Positions 7,739 to 16,047 of a stretch of 64,000 nt of DNA are shown here, piece by piece (positions within the stretch are counted from its first letter, which is position 1; each line of letters begins with the position of its first letter). Made by a program: the position numbers and the translations under genes. Source of the stretch: Thermoguttaceae bacterium. GTDB taxonomy: Bacteria > Planctomycetota > Planctomycetia > Pirellulales > Thermoguttaceae. The stretch spans positions 1 to 64,000 of the forward strand of contig JAFQXE010000025.1 of assembly GCA_017407125.1 (NCBI GenBank). Reading direction: 5' to 3'. The notes below the pieces were generated by a model, which did no database searches, was not told where the DNA came from, and saw only the letters and a program-made list of their open reading frames with translations.

Positions 7739-8440
7739 TTATTTCTTTTTTTGTTCAGCTGGTACTTGGAAAAACTCGTACATTTCGTTAAACTTCTTAT
7801 CCCAACTTTTTAACTCCTCTTTTATTTTTGTATTATCTTTACTGGCAAACGCCGCATATTCTTGATCAGCCCATTTCCGCCGTTGATCTTTAGGAATTAA
7901 AGGACAAGCTTTGTCGACAACTTTATACCATTGTTCTTTTGATGATATTGCATAAAACGGACAAGAATAATACTGATAACTGAAATAAGGAAAATCCTTG
8001 ATAAATTTGTCAGGGTGATTCTTTGAATATTGAATCACTCTAAAATTACCTGTAAACCCATTTAGATAAATGCCATCCATCAACATGCCTTTTTCGGGTA
8101 AATAAGGCGTGCTAGAAAAAACATAATCATCCCCCTTAATGCAACGCAACCCGCCAACCACTTGAGGACTATTCAATTTATCTACTGATGTTACATGGCT
8201 ATTATACTCACAAAAGATTATTACAGCAGCTTGAAAAGGGGATATTTTAAATTGAGCCACTTTTTCCTTGAATTCTGGAGTAAACCAGTGAATTACTTTT
8301 TCACCTTCAGAATTATTATCCCCATTGGACAATGCCGGAATAATAATTGAGCAGATAAACACCCCCCAAAAAATAAAACAATTTGTTAATCCTTTAAAAA
8401 GTCGTTCATCTGTTTTTTGTGAAGGATTGATTAAAAACAT
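7739..8440 (-). CDS. exported protein of unknown function
   Basis: A 233-aa protein preceded by AGGAG 7 nt before the ATG. The N-terminal hydrophobic segment (residues about 20-38, CFIFWGVFICSIIIPALS) is a signal peptide or anchor. The rest is soluble, with aromatic-rich stretches (FPYFSYQYYSCPFYAISS) and a Lys/Glu-rich C-terminus that looks helical. I do not recognise a family. The gene is AT-rich. It uses the duplicated promoter block shared with the ankyrin gene at 5498-6688 and probably forms an operon with the pilin-like gene downstream. Confidence 0.65.
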   Translation of the reverse strand: MFLINPSQKTDERLFKGLTNCFIFWGVFICSIIIPALSNGDNNSEGEKVIHWFTPEFKEKVAQFKISPFQAAVIIFCEYNSHVTSVDKLNSPQVVGGLRCIKGDDYVFSSTPYLPEKGMLMDGIYLNGFTGNFRVIQYSKNHPDKFIKDFPYFSYQYYSCPFYAISSKEQWYKVVDKACPLIPKDQRRKWADQEYAAFASKDNTKIKEELKSWDKKFNEMYEFFQVPAEQKKK

Positions 8441-8462
8441 CTTTGACTCCTAACGGCGCTTT

Positions 8463-8710
8463 TCCCGATTCTACTAACGTGTAAAACTCAAAAATGTGAA
8501 ACGCGTTCCTTTTGCTATATAGACAATCGCACGCTGCGAACTGTTACCTCAATGATTTTTATTATAACGACTACTTCGATAGAATGCAAGAGAAATAGCA
8601 TTTTTTTCAGATAACTTTAAAATTTTTAAGAAAGTTCGGGCATCACGACCCGTCGACAGCGTTGATTATCAATGAAAGGCGGTAAACGAGCGCCCGAAAA
8701 ACTAACGTTC
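8463..8710 (-). repeat. duplicated promoter/leader block, copy B
   Basis: Partner of 6702-6951. Differences are scattered substitutions and single-base gaps; the promoter hexamers and a GCACGCTGCGAACTGTTACC stretch are unchanged. Confidence 0.9.
8561..8589 (-). promoter_or_regulatory. promoter of the 7739-8440 gene (copy B)
   Basis: TTGCAT at 8584-8589 and TATAAT at 8561-8566 on the minus strand, 17-bp spacing, identical to copy A. Confidence 0.6.
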
Positions 8711-8828
8711 TTGTCCGCGAAGTTTTAAAAACTATGCGATCTTTGCGTTCTTTGCGGCTAAAAATCTTTGGCGGCTGAGACAGCCGCGATCCTAAGAATC
8801 CGCAATACTTTATCCGCAAGACGAACGT

Positions 8829-10235
8829 TTATCGTTCTCCTCTTTTTGCGCCTCGTTTTTCCAGCCATTTAACCAATTTCATATTCCCGCTGCAATCGGC
8901 GTCGTCCAAGACGGTCCAGCCATCCTTTCTTTTTGCGTTGACGTCGGCGCCATGTTCAACCAGCATTTTAACGAATTTCAGATTACCACAGTAAGCGGCA
9001 TAAAACAAGGGCGTCGCGCCATCTTCGTTCTTTTGGTTGACGTCCAGACCATGTTCAATGAGCCATTGAACTATTTCTACATTTTCATGCCTGACAGCGA
9101 GCTCCAGGATTGTCTCACCCTTATTATCTTTTGCGTTAATGTTAGCGCCATGTTCAACCAGCCATTTGACCAGTTCCAAACTTTCACTTGAAACAGCTTC
9201 GTGCAAGACTGTCCAGCCGGCATTGTCTTTTTGGTTGACGTTCTGTCCTTGTTCAACCAGCCATTGAACCTGTTTCAGATTTCCACTAAAGGCGGCAAGA
9301 TGCAAGACCGATTGTTCGCGGTTGTTTTTTTCGGTGATATCCAGTCCTTGTTTAACAAGCCACTGAATCAACTCCACATTATCACGATTACTAAAAGCAG
9401 CTTTGTGCAAGACGGTCCAGTCGGATTCGTCTTTTTCTTTGACGTCCATTCCTTGTTCAACTAACCATTTCACAAGTTCCAGATTTCCGCTAAAGGCGGC
9501 TGAATGCAAAACTGTATTGTTACTATCAGTTTTTTCTTTGACGTCCAGTCCTTGTTCAACCAGCCATTTCACAAGTTCCAGATTTCCGCTATCGGCGGCT
9601 AAATGCAAGACTGTATTTGAGTGTCGGCCTTTTGCGTTAATGTCAGCTCCATGTTCAATGAGCCATTTAACCAGTTCCAAATTCCCGCTTCCAGCAGCTA
9701 AATGCAAGATTGACATATTGTAAACATTGTCTTTTTCCTTGACATTCGCGCCATGTTCAATAAGCCATTTAACCATTTCCAGATTCCCATTACCGGCGGC
9801 ATTCATCAAGACGGTTTCGCCATATTGGATTTTTTCTTTTACGTCCGCGCCATGTTCAACGAGCCATTTAACCAGTTCCAGGTTATCGCTTTCGGCGGCA
9901 TAAATCAAGACCGTTCTATCGGTCATTTTGTTTTTTACGTGGATGTCTGCGCCTTGCTCAACGAGTTGTTTAACCCGGTTCAGATTCCCTGTCATGGCGG
10001 CATAATGAAGAACGTTGCCGCCGTGGTAGCTGAAATAATCAAAATCAAACTTTTCGGTTTTGAACATTTTTTCAAACCGTTTAACGCTTTCGACGCCAAA
10101 CTCGTCAAGAACTTTCTTTGACAGCGATTCTCGATTAGAATTCTCTGCTCCATAGCTGACGGCTGAAACAACGCCTAAAAAAACAAAGCATACGCACAAA
10201 ATAATTTTGCGAATTAACACAAGACTGCTATTCAT
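8829..10235 (-). CDS. exported ankyrin-repeat protein with about 12 regular repeats
   Basis: A 468-aa protein with a signal peptide (residues about 8-29, ending SYGAEN). A coiled region follows, then about twelve near-identical 33-34-residue ankyrin repeats from residue 70 to the end, typified by VLHLAA-SGNLELVKWLVEHGAD. An AAGGAC stretch 8 nt upstream of the ATG supports the start. The regularity of both protein and DNA repeats suggests expansion by internal duplication. Such proteins bind other proteins; in host-associated bacteria exported ankyrins can be effectors, but nothing here shows translocation into a host. It is the second ankyrin protein in this AT-rich block. Confidence 0.9.
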   Translation of the reverse strand: MNSSLVLIRKIILCVCFVFLGVVSAVSYGAENSNRESLSKKVLDEFGVESVKRFEKMFKTEKFDFDYFSYHGGNVLHYAAMTGNLNRVKQLVEQGADIHVKNKMTDRTVLIYAAESDNLELVKWLVEHGADVKEKIQYGETVLMNAAGNGNLEMVKWLIEHGANVKEKDNVYNMSILHLAAGSGNLELVKWLIEHGADINAKGRHSNTVLHLAADSGNLELVKWLVEQGLDVKEKTDSNNTVLHSAAFSGNLELVKWLVEQGMDVKEKDESDWTVLHKAAFSNRDNVELIQWLVKQGLDITEKNNREQSVLHLAAFSGNLKQVQWLVEQGQNVNQKDNAGWTVLHEAVSSESLELVKWLVEHGANINAKDNKGETILELAVRHENVEIVQWLIEHGLDVNQKNEDGATPLFYAAYCGNLKFVKMLVEHGADVNAKRKDGWTVLDDADCSGNMKLVKWLEKRGAKRGER

Positions 10236-10366
10236 ATAATCGTCCTTTTTATAATATAAGGGGGAATTATTAATATATTTTAAACAAATCTCACCATTTT
10301 TATATACGTTATTCCAAATTTTTCAAGAGGTTGATTTGATTAAAGGGAATCTTTTTAATCCTTTTT

Positions 10367-10433
10367 CCGTGGGTTGAAACCCACGGCTATTAACAGTGAA
10401 CCGCTAACGCGGTTCCAGTTGAACGCTTCGCGT
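10367..10433. repeat. three-hairpin element
   Basis: Three consecutive stems: CCGTGGGTT/AACCCACGG, ACCGC/GCGGT and ACGC/GCGT. It is almost identical to 7136-7202 and related to 19103-19168, 24520-24586 and a damaged copy at 40176-40229. Confidence 0.8.
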
Positions 10434-11002
10434 CCGTTTTTTTAAAACTTCGCGAACTTTGCGGACTTTGCGTGAGGTTTTCTTTCGGCGGATAATATCC
10501 GCGATCCAGAAAGGTTTTTGGCTGCGTCATTTTGGTATGCACGCTTCCGACGTTTTGTTCGCCGTTCCGGCGAATGCGTAATTCCGCTCCCTATGGTCGC
10601 TTCATTACCGCCTTTCATTTCTTTGCGTGAGATTTTGTTGTGCGGCAGAGGACTGCCGCGAGCCGGTTATTCGAGTGGGCATTCCTGCGAAAGAAATTTT
10701 TCTTGTACCGACAACGTAGCCCGGGGACGGGCTACATCCAGAGGAGTTTTTCGGCTGCGTCAATTTGGTATGCAACGTCAAGCAAAGCGTAACTTCGTTC
10801 GCTTCGCTCTCTCCGTTACCGCCTTTCATTTCTTGCTTTCTTCGCGAACGCCCTCCGCACCTCCGTGTCTCCGCGTGAGATTTTCCGTTCGCTTCGCTCA
10901 CACCCACGGGTTTACACCCGTGGCTCGCCTAAGCGTAATTTCGCTCGCTTCATTACCGCCTTTCATTGCTTCGCGTGAAAATCCTACGGTATTTATATAC
11001 AA

Positions 11003-11037
11003 AAACAGGGAATAGAGATTGACCTCTATTCCCTGTT
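11003..11037 (-). terminator. rho-independent terminator of the DUF1080 gene
   Basis: A 13-bp perfect stem (AACAGGGAATAGAG with CTCTATTCCCTGTT) followed on the minus strand by TTTTTG, 17 bp after the stop codon of the DUF1080 gene. Confidence 0.85.
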
Positions 11038-11053
11038 TGTTTATAGCTAAACG

Positions 11054-12109
11054 CTATTTCGTGTATTCAACCCAGATGTTGCGGTACTGGACGTGGTTTC
11101 CGTGTCCCTGGCAGTAGATGCCGCGGGCTTCTCCCTGCTGCGGTTCGCCTTTGCAGCCTGGCGTGTTGGACTTGAGTTCCAGGTCTTTGTAAATTTCCTG
11201 ACCGTTCTGCTTGATTGTAACGCGAGCGTTTTCGACTTTCTTTCCGTCCGCCCATTTGGCTGGCGTGAAGTAGATGTCGTACGCTTGCCAGGTCAGCGGA
11301 GGACGGCAGGCGTTGAACGCCGGCGCGGCTGCCTGATAAATGCCGCCGCATTCGTTGTTGAGTCCCTTTAAGCCAAAGCTGTCCAGAACCTGGCATTCGT
11401 ACGCCTCGGCGATGTAAACGCCGCTGTTGGAACGTCCCTGACCGCGATCGTTCGGGCGGAACGTGGTGAGGAATTCAATGTGAAGATGATACGGCGTATC
11501 CGGTTCAAAGGTATTGGTGAAGAATTCCGCCCAAACCGTTCCGTCTTCTTCGTTGAGCTTGTATCCATCTTTCAGATTGACGGTTTTGCCGTCAAAGAGA
11601 ACCGTTGCGCCTTCGGGGGCTTTGGCTCCCAAAGCCGGGTTGGGACGATCGACTTTGTAAGCTGTGCGAATGCCGCCGTCGGGTGCGACGAAGTCAATCG
11701 TCTTTTTCTCGACGTCTAAAATCGCCTTGGAGCCGACGTTCTTTTCCGGAAGCGGAAGAATTGCGTCGCCCTGAGCCAGAATCTGGAACGAGGTGCACGG
11801 GGCTGTTACAACTTTACCCTCGCGAGTTCCGGAATAGAACACCTTGACGCGTTTGGCAATCCAGCCTTCTCCGGGAAAACCGCCGGGATAGCCGACGAAA
11901 TCGAACTTGCCTTTACCCAGCGCGATAACCTGAACGGCGAATCGCATGTCGCCCTTCTGATACAGGTATTCGCCCTGCGCCTGATAATCAATCCAGTCTT
12001 CAGCGCTTTGCTCTTCAATCTGCTTTAGGCTGGTGTATTCCTGAGCGTTTACAGCCGCAAAAGCGAACATCGCCGCGGCAAACGCAATCGCAAAACAAAA
12101 TCGTTTCAT
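11054..12109 (-). CDS. exported DUF1080 (3-keto-disaccharide hydrolase-like) protein
   Basis: A 351-aa protein with a 22-residue signal peptide (ending VNA-QEY). The N-terminal half (about 25-160) is typical of planctomycete DUF1080 proteins. The C-terminal half (about 165-350) is the DUF1080 / 3-keto-disaccharide hydrolase jelly-roll, with VLFDGKT, YHLHIEF, RSNSGVYI and the final HVQYRNIWVEY characteristic of the family. Family members bind or cleave carbohydrate; the substrate is unknown. The start has an AAAGGA site. It lies downstream of the first HzsA-like gene on the same strand, separated by heptamer arrays. It may be co-expressed with that gene, but has its own terminator. Confidence 0.88.
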   Translation of the reverse strand: MKRFCFAIAFAAAMFAFAAVNAQEYTSLKQIEEQSAEDWIDYQAQGEYLYQKGDMRFAVQVIALGKGKFDFVGYPGGFPGEGWIAKRVKVFYSGTREGKVVTAPCTSFQILAQGDAILPLPEKNVGSKAILDVEKKTIDFVAPDGGIRTAYKVDRPNPALGAKAPEGATVLFDGKTVNLKDGYKLNEEDGTVWAEFFTNTFEPDTPYHLHIEFLTTFRPNDRGQGRSNSGVYIAEAYECQVLDSFGLKGLNNECGGIYQAAAPAFNACRPPLTWQAYDIYFTPAKWADGKKVENARVTIKQNGQEIYKDLELKSNTPGCKGEPQQGEARGIYCQGHGNHVQYRNIWVEYTK

Positions 12110-12135
12110 AGTAGTAGGTCCTTTCGTTGAAATAA

Positions 12136-12238
12136 GGGAATAGGGAGTAGGGAGTAGGGAGGCAGTAGGCAGTAGGCAGTAGTGGCGCTTCGCGCGTTCC
12201 TAGGCACTAAGCGCTATGCACTAAGCGCTACGCGCTAT
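12136..12238. repeat. three heptamer arrays in tandem, the last covering a stop codon
   Basis: 12136-12156 uses unit GGGAATA/GGGAGTA, 12160-12182 uses GCAGTAG, and 12204-12238 reads GCACTAA GCGCTAT GCACTAA GCGCTAC GCGCTAT. The final unit contains the stop codon (CTA at 12235-12237) of the HzsA-like gene. Three different unit sequences share the 7-bp period within 100 bp. Confidence 0.85.
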
Positions 12239-15200
12239 TTCTTCTCCTCTTTCTTCTCACGTAATTTTCTGTAGTTGATTCCCATGATCGACAGGTCGCC
12301 GTCGCATTTTTTGGATGTAACGGACGAGCATTTCTGCGGTTTGAAAACGACGGACGTCTGTCCGGGGTGAATAACCGTTTCAAATCCGTTATCGAACGTA
12401 AACCGAACGTCTTCTTTCGGCGGGGCGGACAGCTTGAGCTGATCCGTCAGGACGGGAGATTCAAACGTCCAAACGACAGCGTCGTCTTTCGTTTCGGGGG
12501 TCATGCCAGCGTTGAGCGCGCGATAGGGGTCGTCCGCTCCCTGAATGACAAACTCTTTCTTCTTGCCGTGTTTGCGCGGCGTTAGGGATTGGAGCCAGGC
12601 GGCAAAGTTCTCGGCGTTGATCTGATCGGCGGCATCGCGTTTTGCCTGCTGATAGGCGGCAGTTTCCTTGTCGTCGTCCGTCCAATCGTTGGCTTCTTCG
12701 TACGTACCGCAGAACGGAACGAGCAGGTCAATCCAGGCGCTAATCAAGTCTTTTTCTTCCTGTGACAGATTTACGCCGCCGTGGGGATTGTCGCCGTCAA
12801 ACTGGAACGAGAGCCGGCTTTTTATCGACCCGGCGTGATACGGTTTGAGCATCGGCGGGGCTTCCTGGACGCAAAGCCAGTTGTTGACGTCCGTCTGTCT
12901 GCCGTAGTAAACCCGTTTGTTGTCGTCGATTCGGAGGCTGCTGGAAGTCAGGTTCAAATACGAACGCGTCCAGATTCTCTTTGCCTGTTCGTCTTCAACC
13001 GGCGTTGCTTTAAGGCTAAAGGGTTTCAGGGTCGCTTCGACGGCTTCTCCGTTCGGGCTTTCCCACAAGCTCAGGTCAACGCCCTGCCCGCCGCCGACGG
13101 GATTGGAACCGTGAACGGCGATGAGATTTTTCCCCGGCTTGAGCGGGTTCGTATTCAGCAGAATCAGGCAGTACTTTGTTAAAAACCCGGTCTCCGCAAT
13201 AACGCGTTTGCCGTTGATGTACAACTCGACGTTGTCGTCGTAAAACACTCTCAGGTACAGCGGCGACGGTTTATAGTCAGCTGGGAGTTCCAGCTCGGTC
13301 GTCGCCCAAACGTTCGGCGTTTGGGGAGATTCCCAAAAGTGATGATTCTTTTCCAAAAACGGAACGTTTCCAAATCCCATTTTGGATTTCTGAGAGTTGG
13401 GAAGCGGATAGAGCGCGGTCCAGTTCTCTTCTGGCTTTTGAGTTGTAACAGACCAGTCCGCGTCCGGATTTGTCAGCTGTTTGAGGTTCAGCTCCTGCGG
13501 CGATTTCTCATACGCTTTTGTAGAAGCGAGATTGAACGACGGCTGAACGTCTTCGTTGTCGTGACATTTAATGCAGTGTTTGTCCAGAATCGGCTGGATT
13601 TCCTTCTGGAACGAGAATCCGCGCGGCTCTCCGTAGAACGGTTTTAAGTCTTGCGGCCCGTTTCTCATCGCCTTTGTAATTCCGCCGGCGATGTTGGTTC
13701 TGGTCTGACTTTTATCTTCGTGACATCCAACGCAGGAGAATCGTTCTCCGGGCTGAAGAGCGCTCCAGGAGCGCATCGTCTGAATGGCGCGGCCGTTGAC
13801 GTCAATAACCTGGAAATAAACCGGCGTCAGGGGCGGGACGCGGAAACAGCACGAGCCGTCGTCGTAGATGGTCGCTTCGCCCAAAATCTTTTTGACGTCC
13901 CAGCAGCCTTGACCGATTGACACCGGGCAGGACGACAGAGCGCCGCCGCCGGGGCCGGAGTTGCCGTTGCGTCCGATGGAGTTGGTTCGGAATTCCAGCG
14001 CGATTACGCGCAGCGATCGAACCTGGCTTTTATCGACGCCCTCCAAGCCGGGGCCGATAAAGACGTTTTGAAGATAGTACGTCGAATAGTCCAGAGTCGG
14101 GTCTGTGGGCGACGTCCGTTCAAAGAGCAGTTCCTTCTCCTTGTACTGAACCGCCTGAACGCAGGAGCGCGGACCGTCGCACGGAACGAGCAGTTCCCGA
14201 TTTCCGTCGAAGTCCATATAATACAGACCGTACGGGTCGCTGTCGTCCTGTTCTCTAACGCCGACGTTGGCGCGATAAGAAACCAGACAGTCGTTTTCCG
14301 ACAGCGGGTACGGATAGCAGAACTGATCTCCCTGCTGACCGTAATGGTCTACGTGAACGGCTTCCGTGTCTCGATAGGGAGCGACCAGCTGAGCGCCGGA
14401 GTTTTCCTCTGTTCCCAGGCGCGGGTCGAGAATGCCCAGCTTGCCGCGCTGGCGGGAATGGTGCCCGGAGAAGATGCACAGAACCTTGCTGGAGCCGGGA
14501 ATGCCGCGGGCGTGAAGAATCGACGTCGGGAACCAGCTGTTGTTGCCGTAGAACGCCGTCTGACCCGTCCCTTCAAGCCCCATCTGGAACAGACCCTGCG
14601 GGTAAATCTGACCGCGGTCGTTGTAGTCCCAGCGGGTGTAAAGAATCTGACCTTTTTCCGTCAGAGTGGGGTAGTTGTCGTGAACCTGATCGACGGTAAC
14701 GCGGCGCAGGTATTTGCCGTCTTCCGCAATGCGATGAAGGTTGGAAACCTCTGTATACCAGCAGTCAACAATCTGAACGCAGCGGGTGGAGTTAAACAGG
14801 ATGTCGCCGTTGGGCAAGCAGCACGGTTCGTAGTCCGCGTAGCCCAGCCCAAAGGTGAGCTGCGTTATTTCCTTCGTTTCGATGTCCATTCGATAGAGAT
14901 GGTAGTCGTCCAGCAGGTCAGACTGCTTCATGGCAAAGACGATGTAGTCGCCCTTGAACGAGACGTCCGGGTCGCGAATGACCCCGCGCGGGCAATCCAG
15001 CAAAAGCGTCTCTTTAATTTCGCCGTCTTCGGTGAATTCCAGCATCCACAGCTGCGAGCCGGGGCGGAAATGGCGTTCCGCATTGGCGTCGGACAGCCCT
15101 TCCGTATAGGCGTAATGAGAACCATGAAGGTTGTGACGCTTTACGAAAATGAACCGGGCGTTTTCGTCGTGAAGGAACGCAAGCCGCTCAGCGCGTCTGG

Positions 15201-15522
15201 CGGCGCACGCTTTTATAAACAGAGCGCGCCAGCCGGGATCGGCGCCAGGCTTGTCCGACAGAGCGTCGAATTCCGCCTTAAACGCGCGCCCGCCGTCGTC
15301 GAGGTCAGAAAAGATTTCCGTCAAAACGGCGTTCTCTTTAATCGAGTCGTCTTTCGAGGTAAACAACCCTTTGTACTGAGAAGCCTGCTGAGCAATCCAG
15401 TCGTTGACGACCGCTTGAGAAACCGCCGGCTGTTCGCCTTGCGCTTGCAGAGCGAAAGCAAAAACGCTTGACAGGGCAAGCAGGATAGTTGTCATTATCC
15501 ATGTTTGACGTTTTGAGGGCAT
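12235..15522 (-). CDS. HzsA-like exported protein 1: TolB propeller plus two CXXCH haems
   Basis: The protein is 1095 aa from ATG 15522, chosen because AAAAAAGGAG lies 9 nt upstream; an in-frame ATG 18 codons earlier lacks a site. A signal peptide covers residues 1-30 (ending ALQAQGEQP). Residues about 150-400 carry TolB/PD40 beta-propeller repeats (e.g. PCCLPNGDILFNSTRC). Two c-type haem motifs follow, CVGCH near 596 and CIKCH near 649. A beta-sandwich-like segment lies at about 735-830 (LYLRVFYDDNVELYINGKRV). The architecture matches the hydrazine synthase alpha-related proteins widespread in planctomycetes that do not make hydrazine. It is probably a periplasmic electron-transfer or oxidoreductase protein with unknown substrate. 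A paralogue is at 19179-21992. Confidence 0.85.
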   Translation of the reverse strand: MPSKRQTWIMTTILLALSSVFAFALQAQGEQPAVSQAVVNDWIAQQASQYKGLFTSKDDSIKENAVLTEIFSDLDDGGRAFKAEFDALSDKPGADPGWRALFIKACAARRAERLAFLHDENARFIFVKRHNLHGSHYAYTEGLSDANAERHFRPGSQLWMLEFTEDGEIKETLLLDCPRGVIRDPDVSFKGDYIVFAMKQSDLLDDYHLYRMDIETKEITQLTFGLGYADYEPCCLPNGDILFNSTRCVQIVDCWYTEVSNLHRIAEDGKYLRRVTVDQVHDNYPTLTEKGQILYTRWDYNDRGQIYPQGLFQMGLEGTGQTAFYGNNSWFPTSILHARGIPGSSKVLCIFSGHHSRQRGKLGILDPRLGTEENSGAQLVAPYRDTEAVHVDHYGQQGDQFCYPYPLSENDCLVSYRANVGVREQDDSDPYGLYYMDFDGNRELLVPCDGPRSCVQAVQYKEKELLFERTSPTDPTLDYSTYYLQNVFIGPGLEGVDKSQVRSLRVIALEFRTNSIGRNGNSGPGGGALSSCPVSIGQGCWDVKKILGEATIYDDGSCCFRVPPLTPVYFQVIDVNGRAIQTMRSWSALQPGERFSCVGCHEDKSQTRTNIAGGITKAMRNGPQDLKPFYGEPRGFSFQKEIQPILDKHCIKCHDNEDVQPSFNLASTKAYEKSPQELNLKQLTNPDADWSVTTQKPEENWTALYPLPNSQKSKMGFGNVPFLEKNHHFWESPQTPNVWATTELELPADYKPSPLYLRVFYDDNVELYINGKRVIAETGFLTKYCLILLNTNPLKPGKNLIAVHGSNPVGGGQGVDLSLWESPNGEAVEATLKPFSLKATPVEDEQAKRIWTRSYLNLTSSSLRIDDNKRVYYGRQTDVNNWLCVQEAPPMLKPYHAGSIKSRLSFQFDGDNPHGGVNLSQEEKDLISAWIDLLVPFCGTYEEANDWTDDDKETAAYQQAKRDAADQINAENFAAWLQSLTPRKHGKKKEFVIQGADDPYRALNAGMTPETKDDAVVWTFESPVLTDQLKLSAPPKEDVRFTFDNGFETVIHPGQTSVVFKPQKCSSVTSKKCDGDLSIMGINYRKLREKKEEKK

Positions 15523-16047
15523 TGATGCAACTCCTTTTTTAGAGAATTCAGGCAGGAAATTGAGCGATTTGCTCAATTATATTTATAGATTTTACAAGAA
15601 TCGCAACTCGATTGCAATAGGGGGGAAAGAAAAAATCTTTTTGGAAATGATCGCAAATTTTTCCTGCGATTGCACACGGATGAGCCGGCTCGCGGCAGTC
15701 CCGGCCGCCGAAGAAATCTCACGCGGAGGCGCGGAGGAGCGGAGGATGTTCGCGAAGTTATCAATTGGTGAACGCTTGCGGCGGAAGCCTCCAAAAATCT
15801 TTTTCGCAGAAGAACCCCTCCGACCTGCTGGATCGCGGCTGTGTCAGCCGCCGAAGAAAAACCTCACGCGGAGACGCAGAGACGCGGAGGATGTCCGCGA
15901 AGTTTTAAAAATTTCTTTGCGATCTTTGCGTTCTTTGCGGCTTAACACCTGACAAACAAAAAAGCGGGAGTTCCCTCCCGCTTTAGCGTTTATTCTTTTA
16001 CGATTTAAGCGTAACTACGTTCGCTGCGCGAACTCCGTTACCGCCTT
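15523..16047. repeat. 525-bp spacer with covarying hairpin and terminator
   Basis: 15523-15660 is AT-rich and probably contains the promoter of the HzsA-like gene. The rest holds an ACCTCACGCGGAGACGC repeat module (about 15717 and 15863), the hairpin GCGGCTG-tgt-CAGCCGC (15835-15851), 9-bp TTTGCG repeats and the terminator at 15959-15986. The module CCGTTACCGCCTTTCAT (16036-16051) supplies the stop codon of the next minus-strand gene. Confidence 0.65.
15959..15986 (-). terminator. rho-independent terminator of the PEP-CTERM gene
   Basis: On the minus strand AAAGCGGGAG-ggaa-CTCCCGCTTT runs directly into TTTTG. It lies 60 bp past the stop codon. Confidence 0.85.

Larger units (their letters stand above)
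8441..8828. repeat. 388-bp spacer with promoter block copy B
   Basis: Copy B of the duplicated block occupies 8463-8710. The remainder has 9-bp TTTGCGTTC/TTTGCGGCT repeats (about 8742-8760) and the hairpin GCGGCTG-aga-CAGCCGC (8771-8787). Nothing else is recognised. Confidence 0.75.
10236..11053. repeat. 818-bp repeat spacer
   Basis: No supported gene. It holds the GATTAAAGGGAATC inverted repeat (about 10339-10361), a three-hairpin element (10367-10433), the hairpin GCGGATA-a-TATCCGC (10488-10502) and three copies of the ATTACCGCCTTTCAT module (10605, 10816, 10953). It also has a GTAGCCC/GGGCTAC hairpin near 10711, two copies of a GGCTGCGTCA-TTTGGTATGCA module (about 10518 and 10754) and a terminator at 11003-11037. 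A 165-codon frame across it is repeat-derived. Confidence 0.7.

Noticed and set aside
10518..11015. A 165-codon open frame on the plus strand
   Set aside because: It runs across several dispersed repeat modules whose translations recur in fragments elsewhere; no ribosome binding site and no family resemblance.
14068..15471. 467-codon frame antisense to HzsA-like protein 1
   Set aside because: Shadow frame caused by GC-rich third positions; no homology pattern, and the sense strand has signal peptide and haem motifs.
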